The notes beneath the pieces were generated by a model, which did not search any database, was not told where the DNA came from, and saw only the letters and a program-made list of their open reading frames with translations. Shown in pieces: positions 1 through 12,476 of a stretch of DNA of 64,000 nt (position 1 is the stretch's first letter; the number at the start of each line of letters is the position of its first letter). The stretch is from Aspidiotus rigidus (taxonomy: Eukaryota > Arthropoda > Insecta > Hemiptera > Diaspididae): contig JAVHKY010000028.1 in assembly GCA_035079385.1 (NCBI GenBank), positions 5,890,001 through 5,954,000 of the forward strand, given 5' to 3'. A program made the position numbers and the translations under genes.

Positions 1-536
1 ATGATAGTTCGTATATATAGATACAAGAACTGCCTATATATTCTAGTTATAAACTTCGTAAATTTACGAGTATGTATCGTACTGTAAATTCGCTAACATC
101 AAATTACATAAGCCACGTACTGAATGTAAGTTTGTGATTATTTCCGTATCGTACGATGGTTAATCGAATGATTAGCGAACGACCGATTGTACGGTGGACA
201 GTGGTATGAAAAAATTGAAGCATATTTTATGTGCTCGTATTAAAAATAAACGCACTATATGGCGAAAGTTAAACTAGAGAAAGTACACTAAGGTCAACTC
301 GTACTTTAATTGGTAATCACTTTCACTTCATCATTATCCATTGATTATGGTGGATGAACCCAAACTATTGCCACTTCTTCGTTCGATTGTAATAAAAAAA
401 ATACACGAATATAAACTGTATAGATATTCTTATTTAAATAAGGAAAAAAAAAATGTACACAACAAATTTGAGATTTAATATACTTATTTAACTTAAACAT
501 ACGGTATATAAAATTGAGAAAAATACGAATGACTTT
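1..536. other. AT-rich flank, no gene seen
   Basis: This stretch is AT-rich and broken by stops in every frame. It lies downstream of the minus-strand secreted-protein gene and should hold its 3' UTR. I see no canonical AATAAA close to the stop on the minus strand; the nearest signals are AATAAG-like runs around 425-490. Confidence 0.5.
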
Positions 537-833
537 TTACGACTTGCCAACTTGGTCTATCTGCGATTGTAAATTACTGACCACTTCTTCGGGTACGTGA
601 TTCTTTAGCAACTGGAACAAATTTATGGCCTGGTTATCGGAAATATGTTCGAGGGCGGCCACTTCAATACCTTCTTGTACTTTCTGAATGGTCGCGCCAG
701 GTGGAATAAGCTGTGTATTCTGCGCCTGGCGAATCGCTTCATTCGTAAAGAACGAACCTTCTTTTTGTTGCGGACGCGGATAAGCAGCTACGAGAGTGAC
801 GCCAATCACCAGTGCAATACAGACGACTTTCAT
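537..833 (-). CDS. small secreted protein, 98 residues, family not recognised
   Basis: The ORF opens with ATG (reverse of 831-833) and ends with TAA at 537-539. Residues 1-17 form a clear signal peptide: MK, then a hydrophobic stretch ending VAAYP. The mature part of about 80 residues has no cysteine, is rich in Q, N, E and I, and looks mostly helical after an IPPGA turn near residues 43-47. Immediately upstream of the ATG the minus strand reads TTAATTTCAG followed by G and ATG, a good splice acceptor, so the coding exon probably follows a non-coding first exon. This layout is common for short insect secreted proteins expressed in epithelium, haemolymph or gut. I do not recognise the family. 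A peptide precursor is less likely because dibasic cleavage sites are absent. The signal peptide, splice site and codon pattern support a real gene. Confidence 0.72.
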   Translation of the reverse strand: MKVVCIALVIGVTLVAAYPRPQQKEGSFFTNEAIRQAQNTQLIPPGATIQKVQEGIEVAALEHISDNQAINLFQLLKNHVPEEVVSNLQSQIDQVGKS

Positions 834-2395
834 CCTGAAATTAAGATATGAAATTGAAAATTAATTGTTGTATCGACAGAGGCTATGTCGTAGCTTTCAG
901 TAGGAAGTGGAATCAGTTAACAAAATGTGGACTCGATTATTAACGGAGACTTCTCTCTCAAAAAGTTCTTGAGTAAGCCGCCAAAGGGTACATAAAGCAT
1001 TTCGTCTTTTAGGGAGAACTTTCAGCGAGTGAATCGTTCTGTATGATTACCACTATCATGCAACTCTTGTCCGTCTTCCTACCACGGTTTAAGTTCAGAA
1101 GTCTGATTGAGTGTTTAAAGCGCGTACCCCGGAGTCACATAATGCCTCTATAATGAGAAGTTCTTTCGAGGAAATTTAAACCAATTACTCGGCTAGTCCC
1201 ATAGGCCGGTAATTTTTATTTTACATACATATTATTTTATTATTATTCAAATATTTATTGTGAAAAAAAAAAAAAAACACTGATGGCAGTGTCAATACTC
1301 GACGGTAAAGCGTGTAATCAATAATAGTATAAAATTAGTCTTCAATTAAGGTGAACGAGGAAAACCTAATCCACGTGTTTCGTGCGTCGGAATCGATAAT
1401 CTTCAATAGACTGGGGACTAAAAAGTGGTCTCAAGACTGTAAACGGAACGGGAAAAAAAAGGGGGAAAGACTAGCTGGAAGTGGCTTTTGACCCGACAGT
1501 AGATCTACCTTGAAAGAATAATGACTCCATCTCAGACTGGTTCCTATTCTCCGACAGAAATTATGGGCTACGACCGTCGTTACGAAAACAACGTGATAAT
1601 GAGTGGTAATTTTTATAATGGCTAGTTTTTAAACTAATCAATAATTATCGGGTGATTTTCATATCAAGAAAAATAGAAGAAAGAAACCTTGGATTTTAAT
1701 AAAATACGGTATATAGCGAATGTACGATTAAAAATATTCGCTGACCGAATAATTTTCAAACTTATAACTAACGAGCTCTGAAACCAATTGTCATTCACCC
1801 AGGTATAAACCGAAAACCTAATACCTATCACATTTTTGTCGTCAAAAGAATTATTGTGAGAAAATTTCAGGTACCTATTAAATTTGTCCTGCCATTTTCA
1901 GCAGCGAGATCGAGCGTCAGCTTAAAATTAAGTTTAAGAAAGCTCTTATTAAAAGTGAAACCCGACCGACTTTATTGAGAACGACATTCGTAGGACTGAG
2001 GTCCGCATGCATCTTGCAGGCTTAGACTGGATAGGGTGGCTCTCGAAATTCGTTAACTCGCCATCGTAGAACCTCCACCTCATTGTTGATATAGCTTGTA
2101 CATTTGAGGAAATCGTCCCTCAAATTGATAATGAAATTGTTCGGAACCTCCTGGATGATAGTGCCATCCCTCTATGACTATGGCCTAATTGAGAGCCAGT
2201 TTTTCCTTTCCGTGACTCTACCTACCCTTAGAATGCTCTTTTGCTCTCCCTTTTTCCTTGTTGCTTGTCTTTATCGTTCTTCTTCTCTTCCTCTTCTGTA
2301 CGTCCAGTAGAGGTGGCCTTTCTGTGCTCCCTTTCTCTCTTCTTTTTTTTCCTTTCCCTTGTTTGTTCCTTTTGTCCTAGGTCGGTTCCCGTAGT
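834..2395. other. upstream region of the small secreted-protein gene, no other gene seen
   Basis: It starts with the splice acceptor of the minus-strand gene (834-845). The 5' non-coding exon and promoter of that gene should lie here on the minus strand, but I cannot place them. A poly-A run sits at 1263-1277. No coding pattern is visible. Confidence 0.4.
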
Positions 2396-2885
2396 CTTTT
2401 TTCGGTGGGAAACCCACAATCTCTTTTTTTGGGGGATAGTCTGGGGAAAATTCCGCGAGCACGTCTGACTTTGATGACGTCATCATTTTCGGGGAATGTC
2501 TTAGAGACATGAAATATTTTTCGACAAGGAACTTGAGAACGTGACTTGAGAGTGACGTCATCAACCTATGTTAGAAAAATTTCTCTAGGCTATATCAAGA
2601 TCAGAGGGAGCGTTAAGAAGATATTTCCTAACATGATTAATATTTAGGTGTTGTACAGATAATACAGATCTCACATGGCTAAAGTCTCTCTTACGGCAAC
2701 TCTATTTTCGCTTTCTTTAAGCCCCGCGTTCTCCTTCCACCAAGACTTTACAAAACAATTTCAATCGGTTTTCAACATCTCATCAGAGACCTATACGTCT
2801 ACTCACTTGAACATAAATAAAACAAGTTTTCCACGGGGCCGCGAAGCTTGCGAGTTCCCCGCTGCCATTGGCCTCTATTTTTTTC
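2396..2885 (+). mobile_element. short Helentron-like derivative (degenerate)
   Basis: The left end is a T-rich run followed by GTGGGAAACCCAC (2405-2417), a phrase with CTCTTTTTTTGGGGG, and then GATGACGTCATC. The same order occurs at the left ends of the elements at 51681 and 59690. The right end (about 2851-2880) has GTTCCCCGCTGCCATTGG followed by CTCTATTTTTTT. This matches the 3' end at 54115-54160 with the terminal hairpin partly deleted. The roughly 490-bp copy has no coding capacity. The match is by eye and the copy is diverged. Confidence 0.42.
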
Positions 2886-5800
2886 CCTTCAGTTTCCTCA
2901 CCGTTGATCGTTGCGGCGCTGAATCATTCTACTTTTTCCGTATGTGCTTGTTGAGAGCGATAAGTGTCTGTTTTTTTTTCCTTTTTTTTATTTCAGTTGC
3001 TGCACACTTGCGCGAGGTAATAGTAGTTGACTCAGCCTGATCCCTCTACAGAGTCTGAAAATTCATTTGTGATTGCCTTCGTGCGAGCCTTTGCTTCCTA
3101 ACCTATCCGAACACTATATCAATTTCCCAATAATAGACGTTCAGTGCTTGTCGTACGTATCTCACAAGTCTCTCAATCTCTTTGGGCCGCCGACCTACTG
3201 AAACTGGCTCATTTATTTACATCCCATTTCATAATAAGTGAGACGAAGAAATTAAGTTCGATATACATACACAGCGGTATCATGTGAAACAAGATGAAAA
3301 GAACAAGAAAAAACTGGATTATTAAGTATGATTAAACGATGCATATGCATTACTGAGACCATTAATATTCAAACGATGCAACAATAGCACGTCATTAAAA
3401 CCACACGTATTGAAAGAAAAATCTGTATTTCAGCTCGAGCTCCTCATTGAATTTTAATTCGGATCAACCTTTAAACTCGATGAGCAGGTCATTAAACGAA
3501 GGATCTCAAAAAAAAGTTTCGATGGCGTACCAATAAATTCATCAACCAGCACGGTAAGCTTACCATGTAGAGTTTCAGAGGCCAATATTTGTAATAGAAC
3601 CAATTTAATTTTTCATTCAAGCACGCCCTCGGCTGAGGAAGAGAACTTTATATTTTACGAGTAGCAACGAATGATGTAAAACAATACAAGTGAGCAGTGG
3701 GGGTTTTACATCTAAAGTCAAATTAGGATCATTAGAAAGGTGTGCTGCACTCATCACAGAATAATTTTGAATACTTAGTTGGCACTCTACTGCATAGATT
3801 TAATACCTGTCAGTCATACATAACAAAAGATATTATGAAAATTTACATGACGTGTACTCCTCTGTCTGTCACACTTTATTCGTATACTTGGCAATCGACT
3901 GCATATTGTTCGTCCAAAAAACTGTTGACCATTAATGAAAAATAAAACTTTCACTACACGTATATCGATATTCTTACGACTCAATTCCATTCTCATTGTG
4001 ATTGCTGAAAATGTAGCCACCTGCACGATATATAAAAATGATTGCGTAAAGCTATAACTATCAATTGGAGCTCTATAAAGCAAAAAATTTCCTGGCGAAA
4101 TTTTCAAAGCAGTACCATAACGTGATCACCAATAAACTTCGAACACCTATCCATAGGTTAGGTCCTCTCCTTGCGTCTCGGCCCTGGGTGTAAGGAAAAT
4201 GAAACGCCGTACCTTCTTAGTCCATACCTTCGTACGAAGTCCAAAGGCCCATCCGAGAGTATAGCGCGCACATAGTGAGTGTCTCTTGGGAACGGGAGGG
4301 GGTTTGAAAAGTGAGTGAAACTATGCAAACGTGCTAGTGTGATTTTCTTAATGGTTACTCTACATTTGAAGATTCTTCACTCAAGAGTAAACGAACAATA
4401 TGAAAATTAATTTGTACCCAATCGAAATTACTCAAGCACCTTCATCTTGAAAATATTCAATGGATATTTCATCCCTGCTATTGGGATGCAATGAGTGTAT
4501 AATGAAGGTTATATTATTGGAGAATGTGGAGAAAGTGGGCAAGAAGAAGAACGCGCCAACTGATGTAAATTTCAATCATTTTTTTCTCCTTTCCCCGGCA
4601 CCCTATACGCATTTTCTGCTTCTGGTGGATTTATTGCTCACTCTGCCAATTCATGGAGGCCCCTTTCTCTTCACTTTAATAATTTTACTGATAGCTAGAG
4701 TGACCTTCATTAGTATTTTATGGGAAATATATTTTTGAATATAAACATCAAAAAAGCGAACTTGACCTACATGAGTAAAAAATTCCCAATCCAATTCCTG
4801 TATTTAGGAACATGGTATGAATTTTAGCCAATGCTTAAAAAGTCAAATTTCCTCTTTCTTTCCCTCGTTCAATATCAATTCTTGCGTTCATTACTATAAT
4901 GAACGACGAGAAGAGGAAATCGATTTTGACGGTGCTGATTTGAGTAGCAAATTTGAGGTACCGGCTTGGGATATCACCAGCTGAGTTATATTTTTGAAAT
5001 CTGATTATACTGTATAGTGAGTTCGTCACCCTCACTTGCTAACAGTGCACTCAGAATTTTAAAAATATCACCGGTGAGGGTGGTCATACTAGCCACCGGT
5101 AACGTAGAAAAATTTATTGCAAAAAAAATGGTCTGGACACGAGTGTTCCGTACCAGTGAATGTCAAGAAAATTAGAGGTAAAAGTGGGCATATCAGAGGT
5201 CCGAAGTGAGAATTCAAAATTCTAGAAAATTCTACACTCCGAGTCATTTTGTTCATTTAGTTACCTAGGTCTTTCATCTACAGAGGACAAAAGGTAAATT
5301 TTATTGGATTCGTTAATAAATGAGTATGTTGATTTTTTTTTTCAGAACCTTAGAATTTTCCTAATCAAACTAGACGGAAATCATTAAGGCCAAGCATTTT
5401 ATAATAAATTTCATATTTAGTACGATCAAATACCATAAAAAAATCTCTCTTCAACAGTGATTCAAAAAATTACGTGACTCGCACTCTTTTGAAACTACTC
5501 GACACTGAAAAATTTCGCCCTCACGTTAGTTTCTTGTCGAATTCGAGTTCAAGTAGACAGGTGCTTTATACAATTTTCATTCCTTCGATATGTATCCGTA
5601 GTCTCGTAAAATTTCAAACCCGCGAATATAGTGTAAAAATCCGAAACTACCATAACTCGATACACATAAAAATCATAATCGTACATTACCTTGCGACTTT
5701 CGGTGAGAGCGGTGTAGTAAATACGCAACAATAAGATAATAATAAGAAAAACACGACGAACAAATTAATACGGTTCGGTGATGCGGGAACTGCGGCACGT

Positions 5801-7538
5801 TCGGCGAATTTTCACTCGAAAAATAAATCACTAAAAGTTTAGCTCTTCCGGTTAATAGGTTTTATAGGTAAGACTCCTCCTTCAGTATTCAAGCGTGTTC
5901 CCACTAGGTGTCTCTTTAATAGATGAACACTTTCACCGAACACTCACCCGGTCACACTCTCAATCGATCGTAATCGTTTTCGAAATCGTATCTTAGCCTT
6001 ACGTGCAAAAAAATAGCCTCTATTTTGGACTACCTAACGATTTGACTATAAAATCGTAGGAAGATAGAGAAATGCCGGGTAAGTCTATTTTGGGGGTTAC
6101 TATTATGATATATAATAAACCTAGCTGGTTGTCGACGCCACTCGAACAAGTTTTTATGGGTTTTAAAATTTAAAGCAAAATTTCCTAACGCTGGACCACG
6201 CGGAGATCAAACGAAAAATCTTTCTGTTCACGACGATAGATTTATCTTTTCGCTTTACATGGAAAAATAAATGAGTCGCGCGGTTTGAAAGTGCAACCGA
6301 TTACACGTTTTTAACGGAGACGATGACTAGACAAAGTGAATTCTCAGCGACCTTGCGCCGGATAAATAGCCGAACTCCCTAATTTTGAATGCTTAACTAC
6401 GTGCCTTATTGTGGCTAAATCTGTTCGCTGGAATGTGTACAGAAGAACTTATTTAAGAATATATGGTGCCTAATTTAAGCTGATTGTATTCCGTAGGTAT
6501 CTCAGAAAAATTGACGAGAAGTTAAGATGCAAGTTAAATGACGGAAGGTCGTAGCACAATAACTGGCCGACTCATCGATTGAGAAATTCATTATTCAGTC
6601 CTTGAAAAAGACCGAACAGAAAAAAAAAAAGAAATGGAACTTTTGCTGTTCGGGTGTGTACATTTTACATTCTCATTTTTCGTCGAATCGACTCCATGGT
6701 ATTTTTCCAAGAAGATATTTGAACATCGGATTATTTGGTTTATGAAAGAAAGGAAATGAAGAGCACTGGAGAACCACTTATCATTTATTGCGAGTAAAAA
6801 ATTACATCGTCCTGTATATAGTAGCAAAAATATAAAACTTAGGACAAAATAGAGTCCGAGTCCATTCATACCTAGTATTTTCACGACGGTAATGTTCAAC
6901 AGTACTCTAAAAGTCGTAAACTGAGAAGCATAAGATGTCCACCAAAACCTGGTTAAAACGACACCATTGTGTCTTTTAAGTACGGGCTATTAAATACAAC
7001 TTTTATGCGTGACCTGGCTGCTCCAACAAATATGTATGTTTATATGTATTTTATTTGTTCTCTAAACGAAAATATTTGCTTCTTCACTTTCATTACTTTT
7101 AGAATAACAATAATAATCGACTTGAATTATGTATCATAATTTCTAACATTGCGAATTTTTGTCCTTAAGTACGATCGTAGATGGGAAGTCAAGTAGACGA
7201 ACTACATTCTTATTCTCAGTCCGTCACGGTAATCCAGACCATGATCTGTTCCTGAATTACAGCCGCAATATCGGTACCATTTGTATATGTGGGGTCTACC
7301 GATGTGAAACGAAGTATTGTGATCCAATAGTCTTAAGTGTTATGCGCTGCAAATGCGTATAAGTACAGCCGAGCTCGCAGCATGGGCCTAGATTGATTTG
7401 GCGGGGACGTCTTGGGGCTGGGTTCAATTTGGCATAAACCTCAAAAAAGTTGAGTCCTTAAAGGAAGATGGTAAATGCGGACGTTCGTAAGAATTATACA
7501 GATGAGGATAGAAGAGGAAATATGACGAAAAAATCTGC
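2886..7538. other. 4.6 kb without recognisable gene or element
   Basis: Only short ORFs with no domain pattern are present, including several that begin at non-ATG codons. Base composition is ordinary AT-rich non-coding. A short palindromic patch occurs around ACCGGTGAGGGTGG...CCACCGGT (5070-5099). I see no RNA gene or TIR pair. Confidence 0.45.
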
Positions 7539-7615
7539 TGGCCCGAGCGGGGAATCGGACCCGCGACCTCTCGTTTTCATGACGAGCGCGATAACCACTA
7601 TTTCGCCTTCAGGTG
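7539..7615 (-). pseudogene. tRNA-like pseudogene or SINE head
   Basis: The minus strand folds as a 77-nt tRNA-like cloverleaf. The acceptor CACCTGA pairs partly with TCGGGCC, with discriminator A. The D-stem GCGA/TCGC encloses AATAGTGGTTA. The anticodon stem CTCGT/ACGAG encloses CATGAAA. A T-arm contains GGGTCCGATTCCCC. A-box (AGTGGTTATCGCG) and B-box (GGGTCCGATTCC) pol III promoter motifs are therefore present. Two defects argue against a working tRNA: position 33 is A rather than U, and the T-stem carries an extra C with mismatches. The first two acceptor pairs also fail. It is either a decayed tRNA or the head of a tRNA-derived SINE. Confidence 0.4.
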
Positions 7616-10372
7616 GAAGTTCCATATTGTGAATGAGAGGCTCCGAAGACCACAATACAATTAGGCTGTTGCAAATGTACACTAAAGCCTATAGGAAGGG
7701 GTCGCGAATACCCTCCGAAATTCGAAATTTAAAGAAAAAAATTAAGAATATAAGATAATGCAGGACGGCAGTCCTATCGTTAAACAAAAGGGTGGGGATG
7801 TATTTCGCAAGAATTTCAGATACTGTCATGAGAGGTTGTTCTTTTCTTCTATCTCACAACAATAGGAAGTCTATTGGCTTGAAAAGTCCCCTGAGGCAGA
7901 GAAATCTACCCCTAAGAGACTGTCAAGAAACAATGAATGGTATTTCCGAATAATAAATCGGATAACGCCCTACTGAACGTGATTGCCCAAATACATATTT
8001 CACACAATTTTTCCTTGTTGGGCAATTTTACAGTTAAATAAGGGATATTTGAAGTGAATGGGGTCATTTGATATCCGTTAAGAGACAAAAATTTAGGTTC
8101 AAAGGAGAGGGAGCGGAAAATTTAGTATTTATAAGAATACTCCAGATACTGCCGTTAGAAGGGACAGTGGGAAGTTCTTACTTCGGATTTAATCATTTCC
8201 GTCTCTCATTATTTTATTCTTCAATTTTTGCATACAACTTCAAATTTCGGATTTTATTACCAAAACGTCCGCGCCAAATCGATGGCTACCCTACATCATA
8301 TATAGGCGTAGCCAGGCAAAAGAGTGTGAAACCTGCTTCCTTCCCGTGAACTGAAAATTCCATCAAAATTCCAGGAAAATAAGTATTGCATAAAATGTTG
8401 TCCAAAACACCCTTGAAAATTCTCTAGCTAAGCCACTGACAGCATACGTCGTACATTCACAACCACTTCGCGTGGGTAGTGTTCTACTAAACTCACAGAT
8501 AGAATAACAAGTTGTGAGCACCATAAGCAGCCAAGCGCCATAGCACTGGAACTTATTGAAGTAATTTTGGTTCACCTGTAACCTACCTCGACTTCGCATG
8601 ACGAGCGTCCAAGTCTAACACGTATACGTGGTTTCGTCCAATAACAGTTCTTTGAAAATGCTGCTGAAAGATTTTTATCGCAACGTTGTACGTTTAGAGG
8701 GTGAGTATTAAACTAAGCGGGAGACCATAACCCACGTCACAAATGCGGTAATGATTGGTCAAGAAGCGTAGAGACAGTCAGAGAAGGTTCCTGTGCTGTG
8801 GTACCCCCTCTCCCCCACAAGAAGGAAGCTGAGCTTTTTGCTAATCATGTTCTGTGAACCTCCTCTTCTATTACATGGCGAAACGCTCTTCATTCGGACC
8901 CAGCGTATGGCTAAAGGACGACCTACATCCGTGTATCGCGTTCTTGGAGAACAAATCCAATAATTTGACTCACGAATTGTGAAAATACACTCCAAGAGCA
9001 GCATTCTTTTTGGGATAAATACCAATCAGTTTGTTTCCATGAGGAGAATTTTCTATGGAAGAAATACACAAGTTTGAAAGATCCTTCCAGATTTTTCAAC
9101 GACATCCCTCTGCCCCCGCTTCTCTTACTTTATTTACAAGTCAAGCAAGATTATCAAGTCGAGTTGTTGAACTTCGTCATAGAAAGGTTAGAGAAATACG
9201 ATAAAATCAACAATTGAGACTCGGTCATTCAAGGTAATAAAAGAAACGTCTGCTTCTTGGTAACTGAGTTAATTGAGGAGTTTAGGGAACTTATTCTATA
9301 AGGTGAATTTAGTCTCGATATTGAGAATTGAATTCAAAACTGGAGTCACCGAAAGGCGAAATATTTTTTACCGTTCCTCAAATTCTTATTTTTTTGTATT
9401 TTTTCCAGACGCCAAATTTTTCAACAAAAAAAATCCATGAAACTGTTTCCCGATTAAAATTTTAGCCGCGAAACTCAATCTACGTACTGTCTGGTTCGAC
9501 GCCCGAAAGGCCTTTTCCTACATCAGAGATTTAGAAAAATTTAGATTTTGATACTTGATTTATATACATACATGGTAATTGGTCGCCAAGAAAGTAAATG
9601 AGGGTTAGGAGTAGTTCCGAGACTTAGAAAACTTTCGATCTCCAAGCTATACATACGACTGAAAATGAGACGGGTAGAAAAATTTCCACCATTGAGTCGT
9701 GTATATTTCAGGCCTGAAGGGTGCGTTTCGGGGAGGTTGGAAAAATTTCGATCATCGAGCAATTTGTAAAAATTGCGACCAAATTATCGATCCTTATCAG
9801 AGTTGAAATTGAAAAGGCACCCATAAGATAGGCTCATCATTGCTCGCCTCAATTAACGTAATGAATGAAAAAAATTCTGTTTATTTTTCTAGGCTACAAG
9901 TGATCTAGGACCTTAGAAACGTCGGTAAATTCACCGCCTTCCACTCGGTAGATCTTGTAATGGGTGTAACATTCTACGAGTATAGTTACGACAACGTACA
10001 AGGGAACAGATGTGTTCTCATCAATATTTGTGTAGCGACTTCTGAAAAACACTTCAAAATAATGATTATTCGTTCTCTCATTTCGGTTTCGAATGTGGAG
10101 CTGCTGTAATAAAGCGCAAAGTCGTGAACAGAATTTTGTGGTAAGTGACTATTAATTAATTTATTATTATTTTTCGTACCAGAACGCTTGCCCCGTACGA
10201 CCGGGGCCGCCTTTCGTATGTCTTGTTCTCATATATTTCTATTCAAGTGGATCTTATGATCAATATTGATTCCAATGATTTGTACTTCATTTCCTTGTTG
10301 GAAATACAACCCCCCCCCTCCAAAAAATCAAATTAATTTTGAAAACCTCGTATGTTCTTATAACGTTTAATA
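7616..10372. other. 2.8 kb without recognisable gene
   Basis: Short ORFs only. A possible splice donor GTGGTAAGTGAC occurs near 10137-10148. It could belong to a 5' non-coding exon of the gene at 10920, but nothing else supports that. Confidence 0.4.
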
Positions 10373-10684
10373 GGAAACCTGTTTTATCGTGAGGGTTTTC
10401 GGAAAAAAACGTTCACCGTCCGGCCGGCAAAGCTCGGAGCTCGAAAATTTTCCAAATCCTCCTCCAATCATATAATATAGCTCGGTGGTCGGTGTATATA
10501 GCTTGAAAGATAGCCCCTTCGATGCTTGACTGACTTGGAGGTCGGAATTTTTTCAAGCCCCTCCCCCCCCCCTACTATTATATACCGCTCCAAAGTCTGG
10601 GCCTGTGACGTCACAATTTGATGACGTCATAGATCTGGTAGTCAACATTTTTCAGATCCCGTGTGCCCCATAAAACAGGTTCCC
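10373..10684. mobile_element. 312-bp MITE-like element with 15-bp TIRs and TA duplication
   Basis: The left end GGAAACCTGTTTTAT (10373) and the right end ATAAAACAGGTTCCC (ending 10684) are inverted repeats with one mismatch, each flanked by TA. Inside are C-runs, stretches reading AAAATTTTCCAAATCC, and two TGACGTCA octamers (10606, 10622). The same terminus GGGAACCTGTTTTAT recurs at about 38049, 57357, 58853, 59190 and 63385, so this is a dispersed local family. It has no coding capacity. The TA target suggests a Tc1/mariner-like mobiliser, but the termini are not diagnostic. Confidence 0.6.
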
Positions 10685-10919
10685 TACCACGCATCGTTCA
10701 ACTCTGTTAAGGAACCCGTGAGTTTTTGTTTTTCTTCGAACCAATTCTATTTTACCCTTCTTTTAAACCAAGTTTAGTTACGCCACTATACTAATGCTTT
10801 AGATTGACTTCGGAGTTTAGTTTGTCTCGCCTTGATAACTGATATGTTCCTTATTTTTAGATTTAATCTTCATGATAATTTCCATTTCTTGATCATTTTC
10901 TTTCGCAAGGTTATTCAAA

Positions 10920-11758
10920 ATGGATTTTCTCAGTCTAATTTTTGTAATGTGCCTTCTGGCAACTACTATCCAGACTAGCACTGCAGGAGTCGTTGCATTA
11001 CTTCCAGGAAGAGTTGAACGTCTCGGTGAGTTCTTTACATTTTCAAGTGTTTCTCTTGTGCATCATTAATTGGGCTCAAGAATGTATGAAGTCGAATACA
11101 CTAGGCAAGAGGTTAGAGCATGACTAGCGATATTGAAAAAATTAAAAAAATTAGTAGCTATAAAACTTATAATGTAACAAGGAGAAAGAGTGAGGTGAGA
11201 GAACTCGTGATACATTAGACCGCACTGTATTTTCGATTTTTGCATTTGGGAAAACTGGTCAAGATGTTCCAATATTCACAGCTGTGTCTTGTATCTTGTA
11301 CACACAATTACTCGTAATCAATTAGACAGGTGTAGGTTCTCATATTTCTATAAAATTTTTTGTTTGTAGATTCATGCAATACGGAAGATTGGTCTATTAC
11401 TGGAGTGGATCTATCTGTTACAAATAACGACCAGCGAGCCCTGATTTGCGTAGCAGGAAAACAGGAACTGGAACGTTATTTCGAAGATATAGGAACTTTG
11501 CCCGATGTTTTAGTATCAAATAGACCTGGCTATTTCAAGATAAAAATATCCATCCCGAATCAAATTATTCGTGGTATTCCGTGTAACTGTGGTGAAGGTT
11601 CGGAGGGATACGGCTTCATAGTCAGTTTAGTAGCAAGAAATCGGGATGGCTTGGATGCGTGTGGTCGGTCAAGAAATCTGAATTTCGACGTTTTAAATAA
11701 TTTTATTGTGAGTGCATACGTACTTCACACTGATGAAAATAAGCAACATTTTGCCTAG
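10920..11758 (+). CDS. two-exon gene for a 164-residue secreted, cysteine-containing protein
   Basis: Exon 1 (10920-11025) begins with ATG and encodes a strong signal peptide (hydrophobic LIFVMCLLATTIQTSTA). It ends at a GTGAGT donor in phase 1. Exon 2 (11370-11758) follows a TTTGTTTGTAG acceptor and runs to TAG at 11756-11758. The joined length is 495 nt, exactly 165 codons, so the phase closes. The mature protein of about 142 residues has five cysteines (in SCN, ICV, CNC and ACG contexts) and no transmembrane segment. It has a mixed beta-like pattern and reads as a small secreted globular protein. A second GTGAGT at 11708 could splice the 3' part alternatively. I do not recognise the family; lineage-restricted haemolymph, salivary or venom-type proteins often look like this, but that is inference. 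The 344-bp intron is AT-rich. A TA-flanked MITE lies 235 bp upstream and a tandem array begins 200 bp downstream. Confidence 0.75.
11026..11369 (+). other. intron of the two-exon secreted-protein gene
   Basis: The donor is CTCG followed by GTGAGT (11026). The acceptor is TTTGTTTGTAG ending at 11369. The 344-nt intron is phase 1, and splicing creates a GAT codon across the junction. The open reading on the minus strand inside it has no domain pattern. Confidence 0.72.
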
Positions 11759-11954
11759 TTCCAAGAATCATGATAATTGTAATTAGCATTTTGTTCTAGA
11801 CATATACCTGATAATTCCTGCACACAAAATTAAAGTCTCCCCGTTGTTCACCTTGTTATTTGATTGAATTTGAATAGTGTTAGGTACTGAAGAATTCCAG
11901 TATGTTCTCATATACAAAGGTTTGAATAGAAAAGAATTTATGATAGAATTTTGA

Positions 11955-12123
11955 CATGTTCCATGTCTTTTCTCTCGCCAGACCCCGATTTTGAAACTCG
12001 CGAGTACACCCCCCCCCCCCCCCCCCCGTCAAGAGAAATCTCTACCCCGTGGGTGATTCAGAAATTCGCGAGTACACCCCGCGTAATAATAATAATTAAT
12101 AAAATAAATAAATAATTAAATAA

Positions 12124-12157
<34 letters not shown>

Positions 12158-12426
12158 AAATAAATAAATAAATAATTAAATAAATAAATAAATAAATAAA
12201 TAATTAAATAATTAAATAAATAAATAAATAAATAATTAAATAATTAAATAATTAAATAAATAAATAATTAATTAATAAAAAATTAAATAATTAAATAATT
12301 AAATATTTAAATAATTATTTAATTAAATAATCAAATAAATAAATAATTAAATAATTAAATAATTAAATAATTAAATAATTAAATAATTAAATAATTAAAT
12401 AATTAAATAAATAAATAAATAAAAAA

Positions 12427-12476
<50 letters not shown>

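Noticed and set aside
2228..2564. Lysine-arginine-rich minus-strand ORFs
   Set aside because: They arise from T- and C-rich repeat DNA at the left end of the Helentron-like copy.
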